The position numbers and the translations under genes are program-made. DNA of 64,000 bases from Streptomyces sp. NBC_01288. Its GTDB lineage: Bacteria > Actinomycetota > Actinomycetes > Streptomycetales > Streptomycetaceae. Position 1 is the stretch's first letter, and each line of letters opens with the position of its first letter. The stretch is from NCBI RefSeq assembly GCF_035982055.1, contig NZ_CP108427.1:1178001-1242000 (forward strand). The letters run 5' to 3'. A model generated the notes under the pieces. That model did not search any database, was not told the DNA's origin, and saw only the letters and a list, made by a program, of their open reading frames with translations. This document shows positions 33,691 through 41,524 of the stretch, piece by piece.

Positions 33691-34601
33691 CACAGACGAC
33701 TCTCTCCCTGACGGCCATGAGGCGACGCGTCCGCCCGTCAAAGAGCCTCCCCTTCCTGGTAGTTGGACTCCTCCTGGCCTTTCTCCTGGTGTTCTTCGTC
33801 CTGCCGGTGATCTGGCTGCTGCTGGCACCGTCGAAGACCGCCGGCGAAGTGGTGCGGGACAACCCGCTCTCCTTCGGCTCGTTCCATCAAATAGGCACGG
33901 CCTGGCGGCACTTGTTCGCCTTCCAGGACGGCGCCATGACGAGGTGGCTGCTCAACTCGGCCATCTACTCGGGCGGTTCACTCGTCCTGACGCTGGCCGT
34001 CAGCGTCCCGGCCGGCTACGCGCTGGCGCTGACGAAGTTCCGGGGCCGCAAGACACTCCTCGTGATCACCCTGGTCACCATGATCATGCCGCAGGCCACC
34101 CTGGTGCTGCCGATCTTCCTGGAGCTCAACCGCTTCCATCTCATCGGCACCGTCTGGTCGTTGATACTCCCCTTCTCCTTCTATCCGTTCGGCGTGTACC
34201 TGGTCTACATCTACTTCGGGAGCAGCCTCCCCAGGGACCTGCTGTCCGCCGCGCGCATCGACGGCTGCACCGAGTGGCAGCTCTTCGCACGCATCGCGCT
34301 CCCGCTCGCCAAGCCGGTGATCGGACTGGTCGCGTTCTTCAGCTTCGTGGGCAACTGGAACAACTTCTTTCTGCCCTACCTCGTCCTGCCGAACAGCGAG
34401 CAGTTCCCCGTCCAGGTGGGCCTGAACCAACTCCTCACCTCCACACCGTCGTTCAATCCGGTCGCCGGAGCCGGCCTGAACATCACCATCCCGGAACTCG
34501 CCCTGGCCATCGTCATCGCCATCCTGCCCGTGCTGGTGCTCTTCCTCTTCTCGCAGCGCACGCTGGTGTCCGGGATGCTCGCCGGATCGAGCAAGGAATG
34601 A
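33687..34601 (+). CDS. Sugar ABC transporter permease 2 (MalG-like)
   Basis: This is a 304-aa six-segment membrane protein. The N-terminal segment is FLVVGLLLAFLLVFFVLPVI. The EAA-type loop is LSAARIDGCTEWQLFARIALP, and the last segment is ALAIVIAILPVLVLFLF. The ATG at 33687 overlaps the stop of permease 1 in ATGA. Together the two permeases and the lipoprotein form an importer lacking its own ATPase. The following metabolic genes begin about 30 bases downstream, suggesting one transcript. Confidence 0.9.
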   Translation: MTQTTLSLTAMRRRVRPSKSLPFLVVGLLLAFLLVFFVLPVIWLLLAPSKTAGEVVRDNPLSFGSFHQIGTAWRHLFAFQDGAMTRWLLNSAIYSGGSLVLTLAVSVPAGYALALTKFRGRKTLLVITLVTMIMPQATLVLPIFLELNRFHLIGTVWSLILPFSFYPFGVYLVYIYFGSSLPRDLLSAARIDGCTEWQLFARIALPLAKPVIGLVAFFSFVGNWNNFFLPYLVLPNSEQFPVQVGLNQLLTSTPSFNPVAGAGLNITIPELALAIVIAILPVLVLFLFSQRTLVSGMLAGSSKE

Positions 34602-34630
34602 GCGGCGCCCTGTCCGCGAAAGGAAACCCC

Positions 34631-36325
34631 GTGTACCGGCTCGATCCGCGCTACGCCCCCGCCCCCCAGACCGTCCTCCACGCCGGTTGGCAGGCGGTCG
34701 CCTCCCAACTCCCCACCGGCCCAACGGTATTGGCCATCGACGGCCCCCCGTCCGTCGACTGGCCCCTCCTCGCCGATCGCCTCGCACACGAACTGACCGA
34801 CCGCGGCACCCCCGTCACCCTGCTCGACATCCGGAGCCACTACGCACCCCCGGCACGCGTCAGAAGCCGTACCGAACACCTGGCAGACGCCGACGACCCG
34901 TACTTCCGCAAACTCGCCGACAACCCCCTCGACGACCTCTTCGAGACCCTCCCGGTCCCCACACCACCACAGACAGGCCTGCTCCTCGTCTACGGCCCCG
35001 GCGCCGCCCTCGTCGAGCACGACCTGCTCTGGTACGCCGACGTACCCAAGCGCTACGCGGAGGCCGCCGTCGGAGCGGGCGAGCAGGGCTCCAACCTCGG
35101 ACTGCCGGACGAGAAGCCCGACTTCAGACGCCTCTTCTACATCGACTGGCCGATGCTCGACCGGCACCGCGACACACTCGCACCCCGCCTCGACGCCTGG
35201 CTCGACGTCCAGCACCCCGACCACCCGGCGTGGATCGACGGAGCGGGCCTGCGCGCCACGTACGCCGCCCTGGCCCACCAGCCCGTCCGCACCCGCCCGT
35301 ACTTCAACTCCACTCCCTGGGGCGGTCATTGGGCCCAGCGCGAGCTCGGCTTCAACCCCGACTCCCGCAACACCGCGCTCGGTTACGAACTGATCGCGCC
35401 CGAGGCCGGCATCCTCATCGGCACCGGACCGCAGGCCCAGGCCGAGGTGCCGTTCCAACTCCTGTGCGTACTCGAACCGTTGAGCGTGCTGGGGGCAGAG
35501 GCACACGCCCGCTTCGGCACGTCCTTCCCGATCCGCTTCGACTACCTGGACACCGTCGGCGGCGGCAGCCTCTCCGTGCACTGCCACCCGAAGGAGCCGT
35601 ACATGCGCGAGCGTTTCGGCTGGGCGTACACCCAGCACGAGACGTACTACCTCACCCTCGGCAGCACCGACACCAAGGTGTTCCTCGGCCTGCGCGAGGA
35701 CGCCGACGTGGACGTCTTCCGCAAGGAGGTGGAACGGTCCATCACCGACGGAGTACCCATGGACCCCGAGGACCACGTCCTCGCCTTCCCCGCGGAACAG
35801 GGCCAGTTGTTCATGATCCCGGCGGGCACCCCGCACGCGAGCGGCGCGGGCAACCTCGTGCTGGAGATCAGCGCCACCCCCTACCTGTACAGCCTGAGGT
35901 TCTACGACTGGCTGCGGCCCGGCACCGACGGCAACCCGCGCCCCCTCCCCTACGAGCACGGGTTCGCCAACCTGGAGACCGGACGCCGCGGGGAGGCCGT
36001 CGCCCGTGACCTGGTCCAGAAGCCGCGCACCCTGCGCGAGGGCACCGGCTGGCGCGAGGAGGTCATCGGCGCGCTGCCCGAGATGTTCTACGAGGTCAGG
36101 AGGTTCGTGCTCGACGCCGGGGCCGAGGCCGACGACGACACGCAGGGACGGTTCCACATCCTGAACGTGGTCGAAGGTGAAGGCGTCACGGTGCACACGG
36201 CGGCCGGAGACCGGCACGAACTGGCCTACGCGGAGACGCTCACCGTGCCGGCCGCGGTAGGCCGCTACACCCTGCGGGCAGCAGTCGACGGCCCGGTGCG
36301 CGTCGTGAAGGCGCTGGTCCGTTGA
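34631..36325 (+). CDS. ManA-type mannose-6-phosphate isomerase fused to a degenerate P-loop kinase-like domain
   Basis: The protein has 564 aa from the GTG at 34631, which has AAAGGAA five bases upstream; an ATG at 34598 overlapping the permease stop is an alternative. Residues 1 to about 210 resemble a uridine-kinase-like P-loop domain (TVLAIDGPPSVDWPLLADRL, LLDIRSHYAPP, YADVPKRYAEA). The nucleotide-binding Gly/Lys/Ser are missing (GPPSVDW), so it probably does not bind ATP normally. The rest is a class I ManA cupin: PYFNSTPWGGHWAQRELGF, the zinc site HCHPKEPYMRERFGW with TQHETYY, and GTPHASGAGN. It should interconvert mannose 6-phosphate and fructose 6-phosphate or a related ketose. The next gene is a ROK kinase, which would supply the phosphate. 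Confidence 0.82.
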   Translation: MYRLDPRYAPAPQTVLHAGWQAVASQLPTGPTVLAIDGPPSVDWPLLADRLAHELTDRGTPVTLLDIRSHYAPPARVRSRTEHLADADDPYFRKLADNPLDDLFETLPVPTPPQTGLLLVYGPGAALVEHDLLWYADVPKRYAEAAVGAGEQGSNLGLPDEKPDFRRLFYIDWPMLDRHRDTLAPRLDAWLDVQHPDHPAWIDGAGLRATYAALAHQPVRTRPYFNSTPWGGHWAQRELGFNPDSRNTALGYELIAPEAGILIGTGPQAQAEVPFQLLCVLEPLSVLGAEAHARFGTSFPIRFDYLDTVGGGSLSVHCHPKEPYMRERFGWAYTQHETYYLTLGSTDTKVFLGLREDADVDVFRKEVERSITDGVPMDPEDHVLAFPAEQGQLFMIPAGTPHASGAGNLVLEISATPYLYSLRFYDWLRPGTDGNPRPLPYEHGFANLETGRRGEAVARDLVQKPRTLREGTGWREEVIGALPEMFYEVRRFVLDAGAEADDDTQGRFHILNVVEGEGVTVHTAAGDRHELAYAETLTVPAAVGRYTLRAAVDGPVRVVKALVR

Positions 36326-37317
36326 TCCCTGTCCTGGAGATCGGCGGTACGCACGTCACCGCGGCGCTCGTCGACCCGCGCGACGGCCGCGTCTCCAGCC
36401 GTACGCGCGAGCCACTCGACGCGGACGGCGACGCCGAAGCCATACTCGGCCGCGTACGCGACTGCGCCGACGGGCTGCCGGTACCTCCTGGCGCGCGGTG
36501 GGGCGTGGCGGTGCCCGGACCGTTCGACTACGCAAGGGGGATCGCCCTCTTCAGGGGCGTGGGCAAGTTCGAGTCCCTGTACGGGACGGACATGCGAGCG
36601 GCACTCCTCCACGGACTACGACAGCGCCCCGGCGACATCGTGTTCCTCAACGACGCCCACGCCTTCCTGACCGGCGAGTGGTCCACGGGCGCCGTCCACG
36701 GACACCGCCGCGCCGTGGGCATCACGCTCGGCACCGGTGTCGGCTCGGCGTTCCTCGCCGACGGCCGCATCCGCGACACCGGTCCCGGCATACCGCCCGA
36801 GGGCCGGATGGACCTCACCGAGATCGACGGCCGACCGCTGGAGGACACGGTCTCCCGCAGGGCGATCCTCGCCCGCTACGGCGACCCCGCCGCCGATGTC
36901 CACGACATCGCCGGACGGGCCGGAGCGGGGGAAGGGCGGGCCCGGCGGGTGCTGGACGACGTCTTCACGACCCTGGGCGTCGCGGTGGGCCCGCGCATGC
37001 TGGACTTCGGCGCGACCGCCCTGGTCGTCGGAGGCTCCATCGCCCGCTCCTGGGACCTGGTCGCCCCCGCCCTGTCCACCGGTCTCGCGGCCGCGGGCTG
37101 GACACCGGACGACCCGGGTGCCCGCACGGATCCGCCGCCTCCCGGAGTTCGTGCGATCAGACCCGCCGGCTCCGCGGGGGACGCCGCGCTGGTGGGCGCG
37201 GCCCGCGCGGCAGGCGGCGCACTCAACCCCGGAGACGAGAAACGCCCCATACGAAAAGGGCCCCCGCAAGCTCTCGCCTGCGAAGACCCTTCACACCGTC
37301 GGGACGACAGGATTTGA
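36322..37317 (+). CDS. ROK-family sugar kinase
   Basis: This is a 331-aa cytoplasmic kinase of the ROK family. The N-terminal ATP motif is LEIGGTHVTAALVD, the catalytic Asp region is FLNDAHAFLTGEW and the ROK signature is GITLGTGVGSAFLADG. The zinc-binding CxCGxxGCxE motif of typical ROK glucokinases is absent: the region reads MDLTEIDGRPLEDTVS. It probably phosphorylates a hexose such as mannose or fructose for the adjacent isomerase. The TTG at 36322 overlaps the isomerase stop. The last 30 or so residues (from NPGDEKRPIRKG) are not family sequence; they are read through the terminator and antisense strand of the tRNA-Pro fragment, where the stop lies. Confidence 0.85.
   Translation: MIPVLEIGGTHVTAALVDPRDGRVSSRTREPLDADGDAEAILGRVRDCADGLPVPPGARWGVAVPGPFDYARGIALFRGVGKFESLYGTDMRAALLHGLRQRPGDIVFLNDAHAFLTGEWSTGAVHGHRRAVGITLGTGVGSAFLADGRIRDTGPGIPPEGRMDLTEIDGRPLEDTVSRRAILARYGDPAADVHDIAGRAGAGEGRARRVLDDVFTTLGVAVGPRMLDFGATALVVGGSIARSWDLVAPALSTGLAAAGWTPDDPGARTDPPPPGVRAIRPAGSAGDAALVGAARAAGGALNPGDEKRPIRKGPPQALACEDPSHRRDDRI
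37256..37291 (-). terminator. Intrinsic terminator of the tRNA-Pro gene
   Basis: On the minus strand a 13-bp stem (AAGGGTCTTCGCA with TGCGGGGGCCCTT, three G-U pairs) encloses a 10-base loop and is followed by TTTTCG. It lies just 3' of the tRNA-Pro fragment, the expected place for its terminator. Confidence 0.75.
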
Positions 37318-37340
37318 ACCTGCGACCCCTTGACCCCCAG
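37299..37340 (-). other. 3' part of tRNA-Pro(GGG): integration attachment site and island edge
   Basis: On the minus strand the 42 bases from 37340 to 37299 match the 3' portion of an actinobacterial tRNA-Pro(GGG). They comprise CTGGGGGTCAAG (anticodon loop GGG and its 3' stem), the variable loop, the T arm with GGTTCAAATCC, and the acceptor strand ending CGTCCCGA. The sequence upstream on that strand (above 37340) does not continue as a tRNA: D arm and 5' acceptor are absent. Integrases of many genomic islands recombine in exactly this part of a tRNA gene, leaving a 3' remnant at one junction and an intact gene at the other. The island therefore extends to the right. Confidence 0.85.
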
Positions 37341-37640
37341 GAGTGAGGGTCGGGGGCATTTTCTGGATATAACAGGCTTAATCTGGATGCGATTTGTGCG
37401 TCCAAGGCTCCGCCGTGCGCCATCGCGCACACCGTGTGGTCCCCAACTGGTCCCCACCCGCATGTCATAGCTCTGTCGCCAGGCCACTCCGTGGAGCGTC
37501 CTCGCGACAACGAAGCTGCGAACTGCCCGACTCGCTGCGGCAGTCTGCCGATACGATCCCGTTCCTAAGGCTGGGGGCTCCGTTCACGGGCGTGCGTCCA
37601 GTCTCATGGCGCTCCATCGCAGAAGAGGAACGAACACCCT
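37341..37640. other. Island-edge non-coding stretch
   Basis: No gene is supported in these 300 bases between the tRNA remnant and the kinase gene. The first 60 bases are AT-richer than the chromosome to the left. A pair of TGGTCCCCA repeats lies at 37437-37456. The kinase ribosome binding site AAGAGGAA is at its right end. No integrase gene or recognisable integrase fragment was found. Confidence 0.5.
37437..37456 (+). repeat. Paired TGGTCCCCA repeat, copy 1
   Basis: TGGTCCCCA occurs twice, separated by two bases (AC). The same nonamer pair recurs at 39882 and 43929 in non-coding island DNA, with 4-base spacers there. Confidence 0.6.
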
Positions 37641-39701
37641 GTGAGCATCGCTCGCGCAGAGACGCGGGTCCAGCCTGCCCGCTCTGGTGACCCGAAGCAG
37701 GTCGGCCCCTACCGGATCGTCGGCCGTCTCGGCACGGGCGGCATGGGTACCGTTCACGCCGGTCTCGATCCGGCCGGCCAGCGTGTCGCGGTGAAGGTGA
37801 TTCACCCCGCGCAGGCCGAGGACCCCGAGTTCCGGGCCCGCTTTCGCCGAGAGGTCCAGCTGTCAGCCCGAGTGCAGGGGCCGTGCCTCATACCTCTTCT
37901 CGCAGCAGACCCGGATGCCGAGAATCCCTGGCTGGCCAGCGCCTACGCCCCCGGGCTCACCCTCGATCAGCATCTCGCCAGCCACGGCGTACTCACCGGC
38001 GGCACCCTCTACGCCTTTGCCACTGGTACCGCCCAGGCCCTCGCCGCCATCCACACTGCCGGCGTCGTCCACCGGGACGTGAAACCCCAGAACGTCATCC
38101 TCACCCCGGCCGGCCCCCGTGTCCTGGACTTCGGCATCGCTCATGCCTCTGACGGCACCTCCGTGACCCGAACCGGTGTCGTGACCGGCACCCCTGGTTG
38201 GATCAGCCCCGAGCAGTACCGAACAGGTTCCGCTGGCCCCGAGGGCGACATGTTCGCCTGGGGCGCGCTGGTCGCCTACGCCGCCACGGGACGCTTGCCC
38301 TTCGGCACTGGAGCTCCTGACGTTGTCGCCTACCGGGTCATGTCCGAGGAACCCGATCTCGACGGCCTTCCCGACGAACTGCACGAGCCCCTGATGAAGG
38401 CGCTCGCGAAAAGCCCTGCCGAGCGCATCATCGCCGACGCGGCAGCAGAGGAATGTGCGCGACTGCTGGCCGACCAGGCAACCCAGGTCCTCGGCGCCGA
38501 CGCCAGAGCGGAACCCACGCACATCAGCGACTGCCTCACCACCGAGTGGAACCTGCCCAGCGTGGAAGATCCTGCCTGGCACTTGACCGCTGCTCCCATC
38601 CGTAGGCGGGCGCTCATCACCGCCGTCGCAACGGTGACAGTCGGCGCTGCCATCACAGGCGGCATCGTCACTCTCTACAGCAGGAGCGACCGGGCGGACG
38701 TGGATATCACGCCCGAGCGCACCGCCACTTCGGCGCCGTCCTCAGGGAGACCCTCCGCACTCGCTGCTTCCGCAGGCGCGGCTTCCGGCGCCCCTGGCGA
38801 AACCGTCACCGCGCCTGCGGTCGATCCACGCACGATCAGGATCCCGACGGATCCGCTAGCTGGGGTGCCCACCCCTGCCTACACCCGTGCCGCCGACGAG
38901 GCCCAGCCATCTGCCGACGAATGGAGATCGAGCACCACCGCCAACACCACCGAGGAGCGGGACGCCGAGACGGCGATCCGCGACCGGATGACGTCCATGC
39001 TGGCGACCAAGGACATGGACTTCATGAAACCCACCATCACATTCAACCAGCGGGCCCAGACGGTCATGGTGACCGGTGGGCCAGTGCCGCAATTGCCCGA
39101 CACCTATCAGGACGTGTTCCGCAGGGCCGGGGAGATGGCGGCCTGCTCCACCCTGGCGCACCACCTCAAGAACGATCCGAGCACCTGGCCCTACGGCCGC
39201 TTCTCCATCAACTGGAAGACATCCGACGGAGACCTCGATGCAGCAGCTATCGGCTTCGGAGAGGCCACCACCGGATGCTTCACAGAGGTAGCCGGCCAGT
39301 GGTACGGAGACGAATCCGGCATGGCCACGGCTGAGATTCCCAGCAGCGACAAGGCGGAGATCCGCATCGCCGACGCCACGGTCAAAGCCATCGTTGCCAC
39401 CTGGAACACCGACACCACCACGACGAACGAGGACGCCCTCACCGTCAACGACGGCATCAACCTCGGCTTCGACCCTGTCGAAAAAGCGGCGTACGTATGG
39501 ACCGACGACCCCAACAGCCGATTCGCCAGCCGCGCTTCGCAGTCCAACCTCAAAGGTGCCGCCGAGAAGGCCCTCTGCGGCAAACTCACCGCCGAGTTCA
39601 AGAGCAACAAAACCTGGAACTACACCCACTGGGCCGTCGCCGTCTTCGACCCCTACACCGGAACACGCCAGTTCATCGGCTCAGGCACCTGCACTCCGTA
39701 A
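37641..39701 (+). CDS. PknB-type Ser/Thr protein kinase with extracytoplasmic C-terminal domain
   Basis: This 686-aa membrane kinase has a Hanks-type catalytic domain at about residues 22-280: glycine loop LGTGGMGTVHAG, VAVKVI, catalytic HRDVKPQN (Asp146) and DFG in LDFGIAH. A single transmembrane segment follows near 325-345 (LITAVATVTVGAAITGGIVTL). A Ser/Pro/Ala-rich linker and an extracytoplasmic domain of about 250 residues with four cysteines end the protein. No PASTA repeats are present, so it does not sense peptidoglycan in the PknB way. The outer domain is unrecognised and may be the signal receptor. GTG at 37641 follows AAGAGGAA. It is the first gene inside the island and has no evident substrate gene beside it. 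Confidence 0.85.
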   Translation: MSIARAETRVQPARSGDPKQVGPYRIVGRLGTGGMGTVHAGLDPAGQRVAVKVIHPAQAEDPEFRARFRREVQLSARVQGPCLIPLLAADPDAENPWLASAYAPGLTLDQHLASHGVLTGGTLYAFATGTAQALAAIHTAGVVHRDVKPQNVILTPAGPRVLDFGIAHASDGTSVTRTGVVTGTPGWISPEQYRTGSAGPEGDMFAWGALVAYAATGRLPFGTGAPDVVAYRVMSEEPDLDGLPDELHEPLMKALAKSPAERIIADAAAEECARLLADQATQVLGADARAEPTHISDCLTTEWNLPSVEDPAWHLTAAPIRRRALITAVATVTVGAAITGGIVTLYSRSDRADVDITPERTATSAPSSGRPSALAASAGAASGAPGETVTAPAVDPRTIRIPTDPLAGVPTPAYTRAADEAQPSADEWRSSTTANTTEERDAETAIRDRMTSMLATKDMDFMKPTITFNQRAQTVMVTGGPVPQLPDTYQDVFRRAGEMAACSTLAHHLKNDPSTWPYGRFSINWKTSDGDLDAAAIGFGEATTGCFTEVAGQWYGDESGMATAEIPSSDKAEIRIADATVKAIVATWNTDTTTTNEDALTVNDGINLGFDPVEKAAYVWTDDPNSRFASRASQSNLKGAAEKALCGKLTAEFKSNKTWNYTHWAVAVFDPYTGTRQFIGSGTCTP

Positions 39702-39881
39702 GCCTCTCGACGACGGCTCAACTTCATGAGGAGCGGATCGGCGACCTCCAGCGAAGAAAGGCGCCCACCCTGACGAGGAGGCCCAAGGGCTGCTGTCGGT
39801 CAGGAGGTCGGCCGCTGGGGCGCATTCCCTCTTTCCTCTGGTCTCCGCCACCGCCGAAAGGCAGATCCATGCAGCGACCAT

Positions 39882-39903
39882 TGGTCCCCAGAGCTGGTCC
39901 CCA
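39882..39903 (+). repeat. Paired TGGTCCCCA repeat, copy 2
   Basis: Two TGGTCCCCA nonamers are separated by GAGC in the 250-base gap between the kinase stop and the IS3 left end. That gap holds no supported gene. Confidence 0.6.
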
Positions 39904-40011
39904 AGTCAACCTCGCCGAGCTTTCGGCCCAGTCCCTCTCTGTCAGCCTTGGGTGAGACATCCCGCTTTGTCGGGTTAGCCTGAGAGGGCACGACAGGAGA
40001 ACCACCCCCTC

Positions 40012-40395
40012 ATGACCAGCACCACGCCCGCCGGATCCGACCCGGCGCCCCGGCCGAAGCGCCGCACTTTCAGCCCCGAGTACAAGCTGCGGATCGTGGC
40101 CGAGTACGACGCCGCCCCGAAGAACGAGAAGGGCGCAGTCCTGCGCCGCGAGCGCCTGTACCACTCGCACGTCAAGGAATGGCGGGCCGCGCGGGATGCC
40201 GGGGCCCTGGAGAAGCTGGTCGACCAGCGCACCAGTCCGGCGAGGCCGAAGAAGCCTGCCGCCGAGGCGGAGAACGAGAAACTGCGCCGCCAGGTAGAAC
40301 GGCTGGAGAAGGAACTGGCCCGGAACAAGGCCGCGTTGGAAGTCATGGGAAAAGCTTCCGCGCTCTTGGAAATGATCTCCGAGAGCGCGGACTGA
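40012..40395 (+). CDS. IS3-family transposase OrfA
   Basis: This is a 127-aa DNA-binding subunit. The helix-turn-helix lies in RTFSPEYKLRIVAEYDAA through RRERLYHSHVKEWRAARD. A leucine-zipper-like coiled coil follows at about residues 80-112 (ENEKLRRQVERLEKELARNKA). OrfA alone regulates transposition; the fused OrfAB is the transposase. Translation shifts to the -1 frame near codon 113 at the signal 40347-40391. The ATG at 40012 follows GACAGGAGAACC. Confidence 0.88.
   Translation: MTSTTPAGSDPAPRPKRRTFSPEYKLRIVAEYDAAPKNEKGAVLRRERLYHSHVKEWRAARDAGALEKLVDQRTSPARPKKPAAEAENEKLRRQVERLEKELARNKAALEVMGKASALLEMISESAD
40347..40391 (+). promoter_or_regulatory. Programmed -1 ribosomal frameshift signal
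   Basis: The slippery heptamer G-GGA-AAA is at 40347-40353 in the OrfA frame. Three bases further is a 10-bp perfect stem (TCCGCGCTCT at 40357-40366 with AGAGCGCGGA at 40382-40391) with a 15-base loop. It ends just before the OrfA stop at 40393-40395. The -1 shift joins frame A at AAA to frame B and gives a predicted OrfAB of about 469 aa. Confidence 0.75.
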
Positions 40396-41420
40396 ACGCT
40401 GCCGCCGAACCGGTGCTCGACGACGCGTTCACCGGTGTCCAGGGCGAACTGGGCATCACGGCCGCGTGCCGGCTGACCGGCCGCTCCCGGGCCACCCACT
40501 ACCGCCGGCTGCGGCCCCCGACCGAGCGAAAACCCAGAAAACCGCAGGTCCAGCCCTCATCCCTCACACCCGATGAGCGGGCGGCGGTCCTGGAGATGAT
40601 GAACAGCGACGAGTACGCCGAGATGCCGCCCGCGCAGATCTGGGCCCGCGAGCTGGATGCCGGGCGTTACCACTGTTCCGTCTCCACGATGTACCGGATC
40701 CTGCGCGAGAAGGGGCAGTCCGGCGAGCGCCGCCGCCAGGCCACCCACCCGGCGAAGACGGTGCCCGAGCTGGTCGCCACCGGGCCCTCGCAGGTGTTCA
40801 CCTGGGACATCACCAAGGCGGCCGGACCGGCCAAGGGCATCTGGTATCACGCCTACGTCATCATCGACATCTTCAGCCGCTACGTCGTCGGCCACACCGT
40901 CGAGCGGGCCGAATCAGCGCTGCGGGCCGAGGAGTTGATCCGCGAGACCATCACACGCAACGGCATCGTGCCCGAGACCGTCCACGCGGACCGCGGCACC
41001 TCGATGACGAGCAAGAAGGTCTCCCAGATGCTGATCGACCTCGGCGTCACCCGGTCGCACTCGCGGCCGAAGACCTCCAACGACAACCCCTACAGCGAGG
41101 CCCACTTCAAGACCACGAAGTACATGTCCGACTACCCCGAACGGTTCGACTCGCTGGCCCATGCCCGTGAGTGGTTCGAGGCGTTCATCGCGTACTACAA
41201 CCACGAGCACCGGCATTCGGGCATCGGCTGGCACACACCGGCCAGCGTGCATTTCGGCACCGCCGAGGAGGTCCGCGACCAGCGTGCCGTCACCCTCGCC
41301 GAGGCCTACGCCTGCCACCCCGAACGCTTCGGCCGCCGCCCCCGACCACCCCGGATACCTCAGCAGGCATGGATCAACGACCCGGCCAAACGCAGAGAGT
41401 CCGCACCACAAACCTCATAG
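40353..41420 (+). CDS. IS3-family transposase OrfB (made as OrfAB fusion)
   Basis: This is the catalytic half, about 355 aa when counted from the frameshift point. An HTH_21-type segment (GITAACRLTGRSRATHYRR) precedes an rve/DDE integrase core. The acidic residues are in VFTWDITKA (first Asp), VHADRGTSM (second Asp) and NDNPYSEAHFKTTKY (Glu), with the typical YYNHEHRHSGIGWHTPASVH ending. There is no convincing independent start, so it is expected to be expressed only as the fusion with OrfA. The frame is open throughout. Confidence 0.88.
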   Translation, partial: SFRALGNDLRERGLNAAAEPVLDDAFTGVQGELGITAACRLTGRSRATHYRRLRPPTERKPRKPQVQPSSLTPDERAAVLEMMNSDEYAEMPPAQIWARELDAGRYHCSVSTMYRILREKGQSGERRRQATHPAKTVPELVATGPSQVFTWDITKAAGPAKGIWYHAYVIIDIFSRYVVGHTVERAESALRAEELIRETITRNGIVPETVHADRGTSMTSKKVSQMLIDLGVTRSHSRPKTSNDNPYSEAHFKTTKYMSDYPERFDSLAHAREWFEAFIAYYNHEHRHSGIGWHTPASVHFGTAEEVRDQRAVTLAEAYACHPERFGRRPRPPRIPQQAWINDPAKRRESAPQTS

Positions 41421-41524
41421 CGTCACGACCGTCTCACTGGACTTGAAATCTTCCGAGTTGGAGGAGACGCTTGTGTCATCGCCGACGGGGCATCCGCGAC
41501 GCACGTCCGAGGACCGTCGCCTGG

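Larger units (their letters stand above)
39953..41436 (+). mobile_element. IS3-family insertion sequence
   Basis: This is a 1484-bp element bounded by short terminal inverted repeats: TGAGAC at 39953-39958 and GTCTCA at 41431-41436. The similarity continues imperfectly inward. It encodes OrfA and OrfB in overlapping -1 frames with a frameshift signal, the IS3 hallmark. No clear target duplication flanks it (GGG left, CTG right), so the ends may be off by one to a few bases or the element may have been involved in a rearrangement. Both reading frames look intact, so it could be active. Confidence 0.8.

Noticed and set aside
37299..37400. A complete tRNA-Pro gene
   Set aside because: The D arm and 5' acceptor strand are absent from the sequence upstream on the minus strand.
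37341..37640. An integrase gene at the island edge
   Set aside because: No frame shows tyrosine or serine recombinase motifs; the stretch is only 300 bases.
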